DNA from: Dendrobium chrysotoxum
Lineage: Eukaryota > Streptophyta > Magnoliopsida > Asparagales > Orchidaceae
DNA: 64,000 nucleotides
Reading direction: 5' to 3'
Assembly: GCA_019925795.1 (NCBI GenBank)
Contig: CM034303.1
Location: 56,219,931-56,283,930 of the forward strand
The notes below the pieces were generated by a model that did no database searches, was not told the origin of the DNA, and saw only the letters and a list, made by a program, of their open reading frames with translations. Each line of letters begins with the position of its first letter. The first letter of the stretch is position 1. The position numbers and the translations under genes were made by a program. Positions 1 to 9,292 of this stretch are shown in pieces.

Positions 1-229
1 TTGTAATCTGATCGTCCTGAATTTAAAGGACGGATCAGCCTCGTGTACTTCAAACGACACTAGTGGAACTCTTTCAACTAGGCATGGCCCCGTGGTTTTT
101 TCCCTTTCCAGGGTTTTCCACGTAAAAATCCTGGTGTTACTATTTCAACTCTGTTTGTATGCTGGATATACGTACAACGCTGAGACGGAAAATTAAAATC
201 TATCGCCGTATATATTTGAGTCCGCAACA
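1..229 (+). repeat. A1 5' LTR, 3' portion
   Basis: This stretch is colinear with the last 229 bp of the 3' LTR. I count nine differences, all transitions (about 3.9%). It ends CCGCAACA just before the primer-binding site. The rest of this LTR lies left of the window. Confidence 0.92.
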
Positions 230-230
230 G

Positions 231-250
231 TTTGGCGCCGTCTGTGGGAA
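231..250 (+). other. A1 primer-binding site
   Basis: The sequence after the LTR begins TTTGGCGCCGTCTGTGGGAA. A TGGCGCC core one or two bases after the LTR is usual for plant Tat/Athila elements. The same site, slightly mutated, is found in A3 at 59212-59232 on the minus strand. Confidence 0.8.
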
Positions 251-280
251 ACTTATCCCACAACTTCAAGTATTGCTACG

Positions 281-1840
281 ATGGTCAACAGGCATAGCAG
301 TCGCCTCATAGAAGCCTCCCGCTCTCATTCTCATCAATCCAGAAATCAGTCTATGAATCATAGACATCCGATATCTGCCTCTTTATACCCCGGGGGGCAA
401 AACGCACCTAGAGAGGGGACCTCGGGACCCTCCCTAGAAGAGAGAATTCGAAAGATGGAAGAATCTCAAAACGAGATCCTACAACTCTTGCGAGAGACTC
501 GACAGCCGACCCTAGCACCTCAGGAGGAGGTTCTTCTCCCTCGAGATCCACCTCGTGTCGAAGCTGTTCATATTGAACATCTTCAGGCTGAGAATCCTCT
601 TCCTCCACCCAGGAGGTGTTCGCAGTCACATCAAGATAACGAACTGGCTGATACAGCAAGTTCTACCCATCCTCCGCACACAGGTCGGCAATGTCTCCTT
701 CCTCAAGACCTCCCTGAGGAGCTAGCCCAACATCACATTGCTGAGCTCCCTCGCAATACCCTACGCCATGAACTGCGACGATTGGTTCGAGAGGAGTTCC
801 CTACAGGAGGCGTAAGGCAACCTCTTCATCAGTGGGACTTCCAGGAGTCGTCACCCCTGACAGAAGCCATTCTTCAACACCCTATTCCGGTTGGCTTTAA
901 GCTACCGAGCATCGATTCCTACGACGGGACATCCGACCCGTACGAGCACATCGATCATTACAGAACTATCATGCATATCCAGCGAGCATCAGACGCACTC
1001 CTTTGCCAGGTTTTCCCTGCCACTCTTAAAGGACAAGCTCGAACATGGTTCTATTCACTTCCAGCCGGAACGATCCCCACATTCGTCAAATTGGCCAAAG
1101 TATTTGTCGAACAGTTCGTAGCCAACCGAAGAATTACTAAGGATTCTTCTCATCTCTCTGGGATCCGTCAGAACGAGGGAGAAACATTAAAAGAATATTT
1201 TCAACGGTTTTCCACCGAGGCTCGACAGATTCCGGGAGTGGACCCAGAACTGCTCCGAGGGGTCTTCCTTGGAGGCCTTCGTCCTGGTCCTTTCTATTCG
1301 GCCCTCATGCGGGACACGGTTCATTCATATGCTGACCTGATCCATCGTGTAGAAGCTCAGATTTCTGCTGATGAAGCCATTAATGCTCATAGAAAGCAAT
1401 TTGAGCAAACAACTGGAAAGCGTAAGAACGCCCCTACAATAGAGGAATCATTTTCGCAACGAAAGAAAAATTCATCTCCTAGACCCCCAGTACCACAATG
1501 CGAGTTCCGACATGAAAAAGAGTATACGCCTCTCAATGCAACTCGAACCAACATACTCATGGCCATTCGAGATAAAGAAAATATCAAGTGGCCTAATTCT
1601 TTGAAGCCGAATGTTGGGAACCAGGAGCAATATTGCTATTTCCACCGTAGTCGTGGACACACTACTGAAGCCTGTAAGCAACTCAAGGATGAGATCGAGA
1701 GGTTGATCCGACAAGGTTATATTCGACAGTTCATCCAAAACACACCTGTTCGAGATGAAGCTGGTCCAACTGGGGGGCAAAATCAACAACAACAAAGACA
1801 ACAGTTGAATAATATGCAAATGGTTGGCGAGATTGAATGA
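281..1840 (+). CDS. gag: Gag polyprotein of A1 (Tat lineage)
   Basis: This is a 519-residue open frame with no stops, the best-preserved coding sequence in the window. Gag forms the cytoplasmic virus-like particle that packages element RNA. The first 200 residues are Ser/Arg/Gln-rich and probably disordered. Residues of about 200-370 form the Retrotrans_gag core, with an aromatic ARTWFYSLP motif followed by FVEQFVANRR and ETLKEYFQRF helices. A zinc-knuckle-like C-x2-H-x4-GH-x4-C motif lies near residues 451-464, using the C-F-H-GH-C pattern typical of Tat Gag. The ATG is 31 bp past the primer-binding site and is the first in the frame. The TGA at 1838-1840 is followed directly by non-coding DNA, with no protease. 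The open frame against 4% LTR divergence suggests recent mobility or selection on Gag. Confidence 0.9.
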   Translation: MVNRHSSRLIEASRSHSHQSRNQSMNHRHPISASLYPGGQNAPREGTSGPSLEERIRKMEESQNEILQLLRETRQPTLAPQEEVLLPRDPPRVEAVHIEHLQAENPLPPPRRCSQSHQDNELADTASSTHPPHTGRQCLLPQDLPEELAQHHIAELPRNTLRHELRRLVREEFPTGGVRQPLHQWDFQESSPLTEAILQHPIPVGFKLPSIDSYDGTSDPYEHIDHYRTIMHIQRASDALLCQVFPATLKGQARTWFYSLPAGTIPTFVKLAKVFVEQFVANRRITKDSSHLSGIRQNEGETLKEYFQRFSTEARQIPGVDPELLRGVFLGGLRPGPFYSALMRDTVHSYADLIHRVEAQISADEAINAHRKQFEQTTGKRKNAPTIEESFSQRKKNSSPRPPVPQCEFRHEKEYTPLNATRTNILMAIRDKENIKWPNSLKPNVGNQEQYCYFHRSRGHTTEACKQLKDEIERLIRQGYIRQFIQNTPVRDEAGPTGGQNQQQQRQQLNNMQMVGEIE

Positions 1841-2189
1841 CCATGCACTTTGTGTAGTTATATTAGTAATACTACTTGTTATGTGTCATCGTGTATCTCT
1901 TCTATGATAAGTAGGATGTCACTCTAATGTCCTTAGTATTTCTACCAAGTCAAATGATGTGGTTGTCCCTATATGTATCTCTTCTATTATACAAGGGAAT
2001 TATTGTATTGTCTTATAGTAATATAATGTGTTGTTCGTCCAGTTTTGATATTGTCACTTTCTTTAAAAAGAATGCAACTGACAGTGAAAAACTACTGACA
2101 AATATAGTCTCTTTATCCTTGATTCGAGAAATACACAATCTTTATTGTGTCTCAATCACTGGATGATCGATCCCAGGGGGATTCGATCC
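1841..2189 (+). other. A1 post-gag spacer, no gene
   Basis: The stretch is AT-rich and holds only short frames. The end (about 2105-2189) resembles the reverse complement of 53575-53650 in A3, including the phrase about CAATCTTTATTG and a CAATCACT box. This places the pol deletion junction of A1 near 1841-2100. Confidence 0.6.
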
Positions 2190-2540
2190 GACCTCTTCCA
2201 TATAGGTTAACGTCATCGAGCAGGGCTCTGACATGCAACCTCGGATAGGTCTCACATCCTTGGTGGATTCCCTCGACCTCTTCCATACAGGTTAACGTCA
2301 TCGAGCAAAGGCTCCGACATACAACCTCGGATAGGTCTCACATCCTTGGTGGATTCTCTCGACCTCTTCCATACAGGTTAACGTCATCGAGCAAAGGCTC
2401 TGACATACAACCTCGGATAGGTCTCACATCCTTGGTGGATTCCCTCGACCACTCCTATACAGGTTAACGTCATTGAGCAGGGCTCTGACATACAACCTCA
2501 TATAGGTCAAATGTCATTGGATGATGTCTTGTATCCCAAT
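2190..2540 (+). repeat. 86-bp tandem repeat, about 4 copies
   Basis: Units begin GACCTCTTCCATACAGG at 2190, 2275, 2361 and 2447, a period of 85-86 bp. They contain GTTAACGTCATCGAGCA and CACATCCTTGGTGGATT. The array is related to the longer-period (about 170 bp) array at 53340-53850 on the opposite strand in A3. Confidence 0.88.
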
Positions 2541-3117
2541 CATTGGAAGATCATTCTTGGGGAGATTTAATCTAACATCTTCCCTTAACGTCATCAAGCA
2601 AGGGCTTTGACTTACAGACTCAGATATGTCAAACATCCTAAAAGGATGTCTCTCACATTCGTTCAGACTAATAATACATCAAAAGCACAAAGCATGTCTT
2701 ACAGATGCAATAACAATTCAGGTCCCTCTAGGGGACAAATCCTCATTTCATATACAATATCATTGGAGTTACATAAATTCAGATTCAAATATACATTTCT
2801 TCTCACCAGAAGTTGAAATCAAAAGGTACACTGGTGACACTCATACAAGCTAGTATCATCCAGCAACAAGTAACTTTAACATAGTCAAATATCCTTGGTG
2901 GATTTAAGTGACTTCTCCCTTACTGCACACAAGCATCTCCTACAACTGCTCCTTTAAAGAAAGGACATAACTGGATCATCATCAGACCTCCACTCAGTTG
3001 ACAGTGTTAGTGTATTGCCAGAATATTGGCATGTCACACTACTTCGGCCTCTTGATTCAGTAATATCTGATGTTGGCACACTTCAGTATGGATGAATATT
3101 GCCTTAACACAATGTTA
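2541..3117 (+). other. A1 non-coding spacer
   Basis: There is no supported gene. Scattered worn copies of the preceding repeat are visible (CATCCTTGGTGGATT near 2890; CATCCTAAAAGGATG near 2632). Confidence 0.5.
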
Positions 3118-3720
3118 CTGGACGCCGGCCATCATCTGCCCGTCGCCAGACCCTCGTCGAATTTCTATCCAACGTTGTATTTCTGCCAGTTGCGTGATTT
3201 GCCTCGGATATCTACCCGACGTTGTACTTATGCCCATCGAGGGACTTTCATTGGACTTCTGCCCGACGACGAGCTTCTTCCCGTTGTTGGGTCCCTGCCC
3301 GTCGCCGGACTTTCGTTGGAATTTTGCCCAATATTTTCGTCGGACTTCTGCCCGACACCGTACTTCCACTCGACGCAGGACTTCTGCCAGTCGCGGGACT
3401 TTCGTCAGACTTCTGTCTGACACCGAACTTCCTCCCGTTGAAAGACTTCTGTCAGTCGCGTGACTTTCGTCGAACTTCTACCCGACGCCGGACTTATGCC
3501 CGTCGTCGGACCCTCGTCGGACTTCAACCCGACGCTGTACTTCTTCCCGACGTCAGACTTCTGCCCGTTGCCGGATGTTCGATGGGCATCTACCCGACAC
3601 CAAATTCCTACCCGTCGCAGGACTTCTCCCCGCCGACGGATTTTTGTCGGAGTTCTACTCGACGCCATACTTCTTCCCGACGCCTGACTTCCGACCATCT
3701 TCAGACTCCCTCCGACTAAC
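3118..3720 (+). repeat. GC-rich CCGACG/GACTTCTGCC minisatellite
   Basis: About 600 bp is built from imperfect short units around GACTTCTGCCCGACGCCG. Several frames on both strands stay open here, but only because the units rarely make a stop. There is no domain, and frame choice has no support. The same sequence type sits inside the A-family LTRs (5285-5480, 24890-25105, 49740-50200, 59480-59940). Confidence 0.8.
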
Positions 3721-3762
3721 ATCTCACCTCCACATGAAGGAATGAAAAAGAAAAGAAATTTC

Positions 3763-4205
3763 TAACTCCTGTACAAAGGGAGGGGCGCCAAGTCAAGTAG
3801 GGAAAATCACCTACTCAAAAACGGCGGAAGGCCTCAAAATGCCAGAAACTAGAGGGGAGAAGAGAGGAATACTCTAACTTCTGCGCAAAGGGAGGGGCGT
3901 CGAGTCAAGTAGGGAAAATCACCTACTCAAAAATGGCGGAAGGCCTCAAAATGCCAGAAACTAGAGGGGAGAAGAGAGGAATACTCTAACTTCTGTGCAA
4001 AAGGAGGGGCGCCGAGTCAAGTAGGGAAAATCACCTACTCAAAAACGGTGGAAGGCCTCAAAATGCCAGAAACTAGAGGGGAGAAGAGAGGAATACTCTA
4101 ACTTCTGCGCAAAGGGAGGGGCGCCGAGTCAAGTAGGGAAAGTCACCTACTCAAAAACGGCGGGAAGCCTCAAAATGCCAAAAGCCAGAGGGAGAAAGGA
4201 AGAAG
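3763..4205 (+). repeat. 112-bp tandem repeat, 4 copies
   Basis: Units start TAACTTCTGCGCAAAGG at 3763, 3875, 3987 and 4099, an exact 112-bp period with few differences. Each unit holds a small inverted repeat AGTAGG-gaaaatca-CCTACT. A diverged array with the same layout lies at 63240-63710. Confidence 0.92.
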
Positions 4206-4709
4206 GGGCGAGTTTCTCCTAGGCCCTAGGGGTCTATTTATATTATTTTTGAGGGGGGGAGGATTCCAAAATTTTATTAAATTCCCTGAATTTTTTCAAA
4301 TTTTTTGGAATTTTTTGGGATTTTTTCGGAATTTTTTGGGCCCCGCCACTTAAAAAAAAAAAAATTTTTTTTTAAAGGGTTAACCGCGCCCCGCGCGGTT
4401 CCGCGCGGACGCGCCTGTTGGCGCGGGCGCCGCCGCAGGCGGCGGCGGCAGGCGGCCGCCGGCCGGCCGGTTCGGCCGCCTACACCTTCCCGGGCTCCGA
4501 TTTCGGGCCCGAACGGTCCAAATTCGACGTTTTTGGGGTCCCTGGACACGTTTTTCGACGTTCCGGACTCAATTTTAACACTTTCAGAGCTCAACGGGGC
4601 CTCTATGATTGGGTTCGAGCAAACATTTAATTTTTGGAACGCAAATTTTTGCGATTTTGCCAAAGTGAAAAGCCGACACATATATTTTTGGACTCCTGGA
4701 GCTTTGACG
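4206..4709 (+). other. A1 3' untranslated region with A/T hairpin and GC-rich block
   Basis: The region runs from repeated AATTTTTTGG motifs (4280-4340), through an A13-T9 palindrome (4352-4373), into a very GC-rich block (4383-4485, mostly CGCGCGG and GGCGGC runs), then ordinary sequence to the polypurine tract. A frame at 4305-4835 crosses all of this and into the LTR, so I do not call it a gene. The matching place in A3 (50640-50870, other strand) is also GC-rich. Confidence 0.6.
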
Positions 4710-4729
4710 TCCAAAAATAGGGGGGCAAC
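4710..4729 (+). other. A1 polypurine tract
   Basis: CCAAAAATAGGGGGGCAAC lies directly upstream of the 3' LTR. The same tract occurs at 50426-50442 in A3 on the minus strand. Confidence 0.85.
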
Positions 4730-5746
4730 TGATACGTCATCGGAAAATTATCTTGATCGGGCACGAATCTCGAGGAAAAACTCAAGTTGGAAACTTCAAA
4801 AATTAATTTGGAAACTATTTAAACTCCGATTTTAGCAAGCTTACAGTCGAACTGAGCATCTCGGAAATACGAATCCAACAACACCAAATTCGACTCAATC
4901 CGAGCCCAAACGAGTCCAAATCAAGTACCCGAAGTGTTGTTGGAAGCATCAAACAGCAATTTGAGTTACCAAACGGTCTCCGATTTTGACGAGCTTATAC
5001 TCGAATCGAGCGGCTCGACGAGACGAATCCAACGAGCCCAACAACGCAGAATTCGGATATCATTAAGACCTTCAAATGCTTGATAAACGGTTCACGATCA
5101 AGAGATTCAATATCGACCGTTCATCCGGATCACTCCTTATTTGCCCTTGATCCCTCACATATTTGCGGGCTATGCCACTCCAGAAAAACTATAAATAGCC
5201 CCTCATTTCTCTTAAGAGGGGACCCAAGCCAAGAAGCCAAGAAGAGAAGAAGAGAAGAGAAGCCTAGGAGGGAACAGCTCCTCCTCGACCACCGCCGGAA
5301 CTCCGCCGGAACACCGCCGGAACTCCACCGAAGCACCACCAAGCGCCCGAGGGACGCCACAGCTCTGCCCGACACAGGAGCAACGTCGAAATTCTGCCCG
5401 ACGCCGGAATTCTACCCGACGCCCGAGTAACGCCGGACTTCTTTCCATGTGACGCCGGAATTCTGCCGGACATTCAAGCGACGTCGAAACTCTGCTTGTC
5501 CTTGTAACTGATACTCATTGTAATCTGATCGTCCTGAATTTAAAGGACGGATCAGCCTCGTGTACTTCAAACGACACTAGTGGAACTCTTTCAACTGGGC
5601 GTGGCCCCGTGGTTTTTTCCCTTTCCAGGGTTTTCCACGTAAAAATCCTGGTGTTACTATTTCAATTCTGTTTGTGTGCTGAATATACGCACAACGCTGA
5701 GACGGAAAATTAAAATCTATCGCCGCGTATATTTGAGTCCGCAATA
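4730..5746 (+). repeat. A1 3' LTR (1017 bp)
   Basis: It starts TGATACGTCATC after the polypurine tract and ends CCGCAATA. It contains a TATA box, a short GC-rich minisatellite (5285-5480) and the 229-bp tail shared with the 5' LTR. It is related to the solo LTR at 24330-25596 and to both A3 LTRs. Confidence 0.9.
5190..5197 (+). promoter_or_regulatory. LTR TATA box
   Basis: TATAAATA sits in ACTATAAATAGCCCCTCATT. The same box is kept in the solo LTR (24788-24795) and in A3 (TATAAATA at 50289-50296 and TATAAGTA at 60018-60025, minus strand). Conservation between family members supports it as the pol II start region. Confidence 0.75.
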
Positions 5747-6014
5747 ATAATAATGATCATAAAATTCTATTATAAATATTATACATATATTTAAATATTT
5801 ATATAGAAATAAATAATTCTAATTAACTCTAATAGAAAAGATGTATTGGTTCTCATTATTCCTTCTTTGAGAGGTCTTCACATAGTTTTCTAGAAGGAGA
5901 GGGTATCGATTGGTTGCGTTGTAGGGTAGGCATATTCACTACAAGAAGCGCTAGGTTTCAGTGCTTGGCTCTTCCTTCTTTTTTCAGTATTTTTTAAAAA
6001 TTGAATTTAATGCC
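5747..6014. other. AT-rich spacer, no gene
   Basis: Nothing coding is seen. A CACTACAAGAAG string at about 5938 resembles a CACTA transposon end but has no partner. Confidence 0.5.
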
Positions 6015-6240
6015 TTAACAAGTCGAATATATCGACACTACAAATGATCTAATTTGAGTCTAAATGAACCCAAATCAAACAACATAACATAAGAGCTTTA
6101 AGATATCAATTGAGGGATCAAATGGTCTCCAACTCTAATGTACTTATAGGCTAATAGAGGGGCTCAATGAGACAAATCTAACAAGCTCAAGATTATTTTA
6201 TTCTAAAGACATTCAAATATTTGAATAAAAAGTACTGCAA
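6015..6240 (+). repeat. Old fragment of an A-family LTR
   Basis: The order of phrases follows 4850-5095 of the A1 LTR: GTCGAA, GAGTCTAAATGAACCCAAATCAAA, the GGTCTCCAACTC box, GGGGCTCAATGAGAC, AACAAGCTCAA and CATTCAAATATTTGA. It is far more diverged than the other copies, so it is an older insertion. Confidence 0.55.
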
Positions 6241-6289
6241 TAACATTTATCATACCTAATGTGTGTACAAAAAAGGGCAGTATGTCATT

Positions 6290-6975
6290 TTGTCTCGTAT
6301 TTGTAAAGTTAAAGGGTTGGCGGAGAAGATATATAATTCAATGGGGTGCTGTCTCGGGCTCTTCTTACTTTTAGCAAGATGATTGATTGGGTTATGGTTC
6401 TATTGATACTATTCTTAACACTCACTCTTTATCTAATTGTAAAGTTTTCAATTTTATTTTGAATGGCAAATGAAACCAAGATCTTATTCACAAGCACGTG
6501 CCTAATTCCATCACTGCTAATATTTGTAATATCCTCATTGATTTAGGTTCCAATGACCATCATTTGTTTAAGCTTTCAGCTGATGGTGCTTTTTCTACTA
6601 AAGCAGTTTGTGAAAATTTTAGATTGAAATCTCCTTATAATCATGTTTATCATAAGATTTGGAATTCCATTACCCCCACAAGTATTTCTATGTTAACTTG
6701 GAGGATTCTAAATGGTTTCATCCCTACTGATGACAAGCTTCCAAACAAGGGGTTTTATATTACTTCTAAATAGCAATGTTGTGGTAGCATGGAAACTTTG
6801 AACCATATTTTTATTAATGGTCCTTTGGCCAACAGAATTTGGTGCTCTTTAGATAATACTTTGGGCATGGACTTAAAATTTTTAATTCTAAATATCATGA
6901 TATCCTTGCCTAATATTTTTATAGAAATAAGGTTGGTCATATTGCTATTGTGGTTCCTATGGTATTTTTTGGTTG
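6290..6975 (+). pseudogene. LINE ORF2 C-terminal fragment (zf-RVT), left part
   Basis: With two or three TGG-to-TGA or similar stops ignored, this reads as the zinc-binding region (zf-RVT) that follows reverse transcriptase in plant L1-type LINEs. Visible are the FKLSADGAFSTKA motif, HKIWNSITPTSISMLTWR, then CC and NHIFINGPLANRIW, matching the C-x-C...H...W pattern, and a hydrophobic LLLWFLWY segment. No reverse transcriptase precedes it, so this is a 5'-truncated copy. The frame is cut by the copia LTR and resumes at 42870 in the same register, with one target-repeat copy on each side. Confidence 0.75.
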
Positions 6976-6980
6976 ATGTG

Positions 6981-7182
6981 TATTAGTACCTAAGTATATA
7001 TAACTCTGTATTATCTTAATTAGATGCTGAGGTGGCACTTAACCATTGGATTTCTTGTAAACAAGGCCACACTCACTATCTATATATACACCTGTATCTC
7101 ACTCATTATAATGAATGAATCTCTGCCATCTTGTCTTTTTTACTTTGCTTCTCCCTTCTTGTTGTTCTGTTACATTTCTTCA
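6981..7182 (+). repeat. Copia 5' LTR (202 bp)
   Basis: It runs TATTAGTACC to TTTCTTCA and matches 42664-42868 with only a few substitutions and short indels. A TATATATA box lies at 7081-7088. The usual TG start is TA in both copies. The true left end may be up to 5 bp further left, judging by the target duplication. Confidence 0.9.
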
Positions 7183-7192
7183 TGGTATCAGA
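7183..7192 (+). other. Copia primer-binding site
   Basis: TGGTATCAGA follows the LTR directly. It is complementary to initiator tRNA-Met, the standard primer of plant copia elements. Confidence 0.88.
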
Positions 7193-7218
7193 CGCCCTGG
7201 CGTAGCGAGCTTCTCTTG

Positions 7219-8472
7219 ATGTCGGGCTCTGTTACGTCGCGTCTGGGACAACCACAGGCTGACGCTGCCACTGAAGATCCTTACATACCATCGACGTTGA
7301 AGTTCGTCGTCTCGAATCTGAAGATGATCGTTCCTATTCCGCTTGCAGCTGATAATTATCCTGTATGGAGGGCGCAGATCATCAAAATTTTTCGAGCTAA
7401 TCGATTTGATAAATTTCTTGATTCCAATTTTTCGTCTCCTTCTTCCACTAATTCTCATTCCGACGGCATTCCGACTTCCCATCCTGTTTCTGATCAATGG
7501 ACTCAAATTGATCAAAATCTTGCTGCAACCTTATATTCCACCATTTCTACATCAATTCTTCCATACGTTGTTAATCTTGATTCTACTGCCCAAATTTGGT
7601 CTACCCTAGAAACTAGGTTTCAATCCACTAATAGATCAAAGGTCATTCAACTCAAAAACTCTCTTCACAATATCTCTCTCAAGAACCTTACTATCACTAT
7701 ATATTTATCTGAGATAAAGTCCATTGTTGATCAAATTGCGGCATCTGGATCCACTGTTGATGTTGAGGATGTAATTATGTACATACTCAACGGTTTACCT
7801 CCATCTTATCAATCGTTCAAAACTGCCATTAGGACCATGCTCACCCCTATTACTCTGGATCAACTCTATTCTTTATTGCTCAGTGAAGAAATTAACATTG
7901 CATCCGATGTTGTTCGTGCTGCACCTTATTCTGATCCCAACACCGCTCTCTTTACTCATCGAGGAAGGGGTCGTCGGTCTCGTGGTCGATCATATCAGAA
8001 TTCAAATACGTCTACCAGACAAGCATCAACCTCTACTAACATCTGTCAAATCTTCTCCAAGAAAGGACATGTTGCCTCAAGCTGTTGGCACAGGTTTGAT
8101 CAGAACTTCACGGTGCCGTCTCATCCTGTACTGAACAAAGCCTTGATTGCCAACTCAGACAGTTTGTACTCCAATTCGTATCTTGATTCGGGGGCAACTT
8201 CTCATCTAACTAATTCGCTGGATAACATGTCCCTCGCTAATCCTTATCACGGTTTGGATGCTATTAAAGTTGGTGACGGGAGGTCGGTTAACATTGCTAA
8301 CTCAGGCTTTGGCTTATTACCGACTCCCTCTCGTAAGTTACATCTAGCTCATATTTTTCATACTCCTGAACTACGTTACAATTTGATGTTTATTTCTAAA
8401 CTTACTCAAGATAATGACATCTCCATTACTTTTGATCCCTCGGGTTTTGTGTTCAAGGATCTGAAGACGTAA
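7219..8472 (+). pseudogene. Copia gag and protease
   Basis: The likely start is ATG 7219 (MSGSVTSRLG), after the primer site. The same frame also opens upstream inside the LTR (7024), which I reject as a start. The Gag part has the UBN2-type NYPVWRAQIIKIFRANRFDKFL helix and the ILNGLPPSYQSF motif. An RGRGRRSRGRS stretch is followed by a damaged zinc knuckle, where CQIFSKKGHVASSC has Phe in place of the second Cys. The aspartic protease signature YLDSGATSHLT is intact. The frame ends at a TAA (8470) where a copia polyprotein should run on into integrase. The product would make the particle and cleave the polyprotein, but this copy cannot make the full polyprotein. Confidence 0.85.
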
Positions 8473-9292
8473 CAAGCACTGCTTCAAGGACCATGTAAAG
8501 ATGGTCTATACCCTGTTCGGCTCTCTTCGTCAAAGACTCAGCACTCGGCTCTGTCTGCTACCACCTCCCCACCCTGGCATAACAGACTCGGTCACCCAAA
8601 CGATCGCGTGCTTCATACCTTAGCTAAATGTAATCTGTATCTACACATTAATACTGATTTGTCTTCTTATTTTTCATGTCGTGAGTCTAAAGGGCATAAA
8701 ATTCCCTTTGATAAATCGGTCAATCATCAGACATCAGCCCTTGCACTTATTCACTCGAATGTATGGGGTCCTGCACCTATTCTTTTTGTTCAAGGTTACA
8801 GATACTATGTTTTGTTTGTTGATGATTTTTCTCGTTTTTCATGAATTTTTCCAATGCGTCAAAAATCTGAAGTCTATCACATTTTTGTCAATTTTAAAAA
8901 TCAAATTGAAAAGTATACATCTCAAAACATAAAAATTCTAAGAACTGACGGTGGCACTGAGTTTCTTAATCATTCTTTTCAAAACTTTCTTTGTGAACAA
9001 GGCATTATTCATCAAGTGTCTTATCCGTATACTCAGGAGTAGAATGGCGTTGCCGAACGCAAGCACAGGCACATCATCGAAACCACCATGACTCTTCTCA
9101 AAACTGCTTCAGTTCCATATAAGCACTGGCCGGAGGCGGTCCTTACCTCTGTCTATCTAATCAATCGAATGCCTTCGGCGACTACTGCTCATAACACTCC
9201 TTTTGAACTTCTGCATCAAACTAAACCTGCATACTCTCATCTTCGCACATTTGGCTGTGCTTGTTTTCCGTTATATCCACCCCATTTTCATA
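8473..9292 (+). pseudogene. Copia integrase, N-terminal two thirds
   Basis: Reads GAG-pre-integrase (WHNRLGHPNDRVLH) and then the DDE core. The first Asp is in LFVDDFSRF, the second in LRTDGGTEF and the Glu in NGVAERKH, so all three catalytic residues remain. Stops at 8842 (TGA) and 9040 (TAG) interrupt it. Both look like G-to-A or C-to-T changes of Trp and Gln codons. The FGCACFPLYPPHF motif is cut at 9292 by the giant element. The next residues, HKFQPKARSCVFLGYS, are found at 40678 onward. Confidence 0.85.

Larger units (their letters stand above)
1..5746 (+). mobile_element. A1: gag-only Ty3/gypsy (Tat) LTR retrotransposon
   Basis: The element has a partial 5' LTR (1-229), a primer-binding site, one gag ORF, long non-coding arrays, a polypurine tract and a 3' LTR (4730-5746). 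Positions 1-229 align without gaps to 5518-5746. There is no protease, reverse transcriptase, RNase H or integrase, so it must borrow pol from a relative. Its post-gag sequence matches the post-pol sequence of A3 (49483-60484, minus strand), so A1 looks like an A3-type element from which pol was deleted. Elements with LTRs and gag only are known in plants as TR-GAG. The left target duplication is outside the window. The 5 bp after the 3' LTR are ATAAT. Confidence 0.9.
6981..9292 (+). mobile_element. Ty1/copia (Ale-like) element, left part
   Basis: Left part of a copia element inserted in the LINE: 5' LTR, primer-binding site, gag, protease and most of integrase. It is broken at 9292 by the giant Tat element and continues at 40675-42868. 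Short LTRs of about 200 bp and a TGGTATCAGA primer site fit the Ale/Retrofit lineage. The probable target duplication is GGTTG (6971-6975) and GATTG (42870-42874), one mismatch. Confidence 0.9.

Noticed and set aside
3070..3722. Several overlapping frames on both strands
   Set aside because: Open only because the short GC-rich repeat seldom makes stops; no frame is favoured.
4305..4835. 176-residue frame before and into the A1 3' LTR
   Set aside because: It crosses the A/T palindrome, the GC block, the polypurine tract and the LTR start, so it cannot be a normal gene.
5938..5949. CACTACAAGAAG as a CACTA transposon end
   Set aside because: No matching opposite end, sub-terminal repeats or target duplication.
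6976..6980. ATGTG as the copia target duplication
   Set aside because: It does not match the right flank; GGTTG/GATTG fits and keeps the LINE frame.
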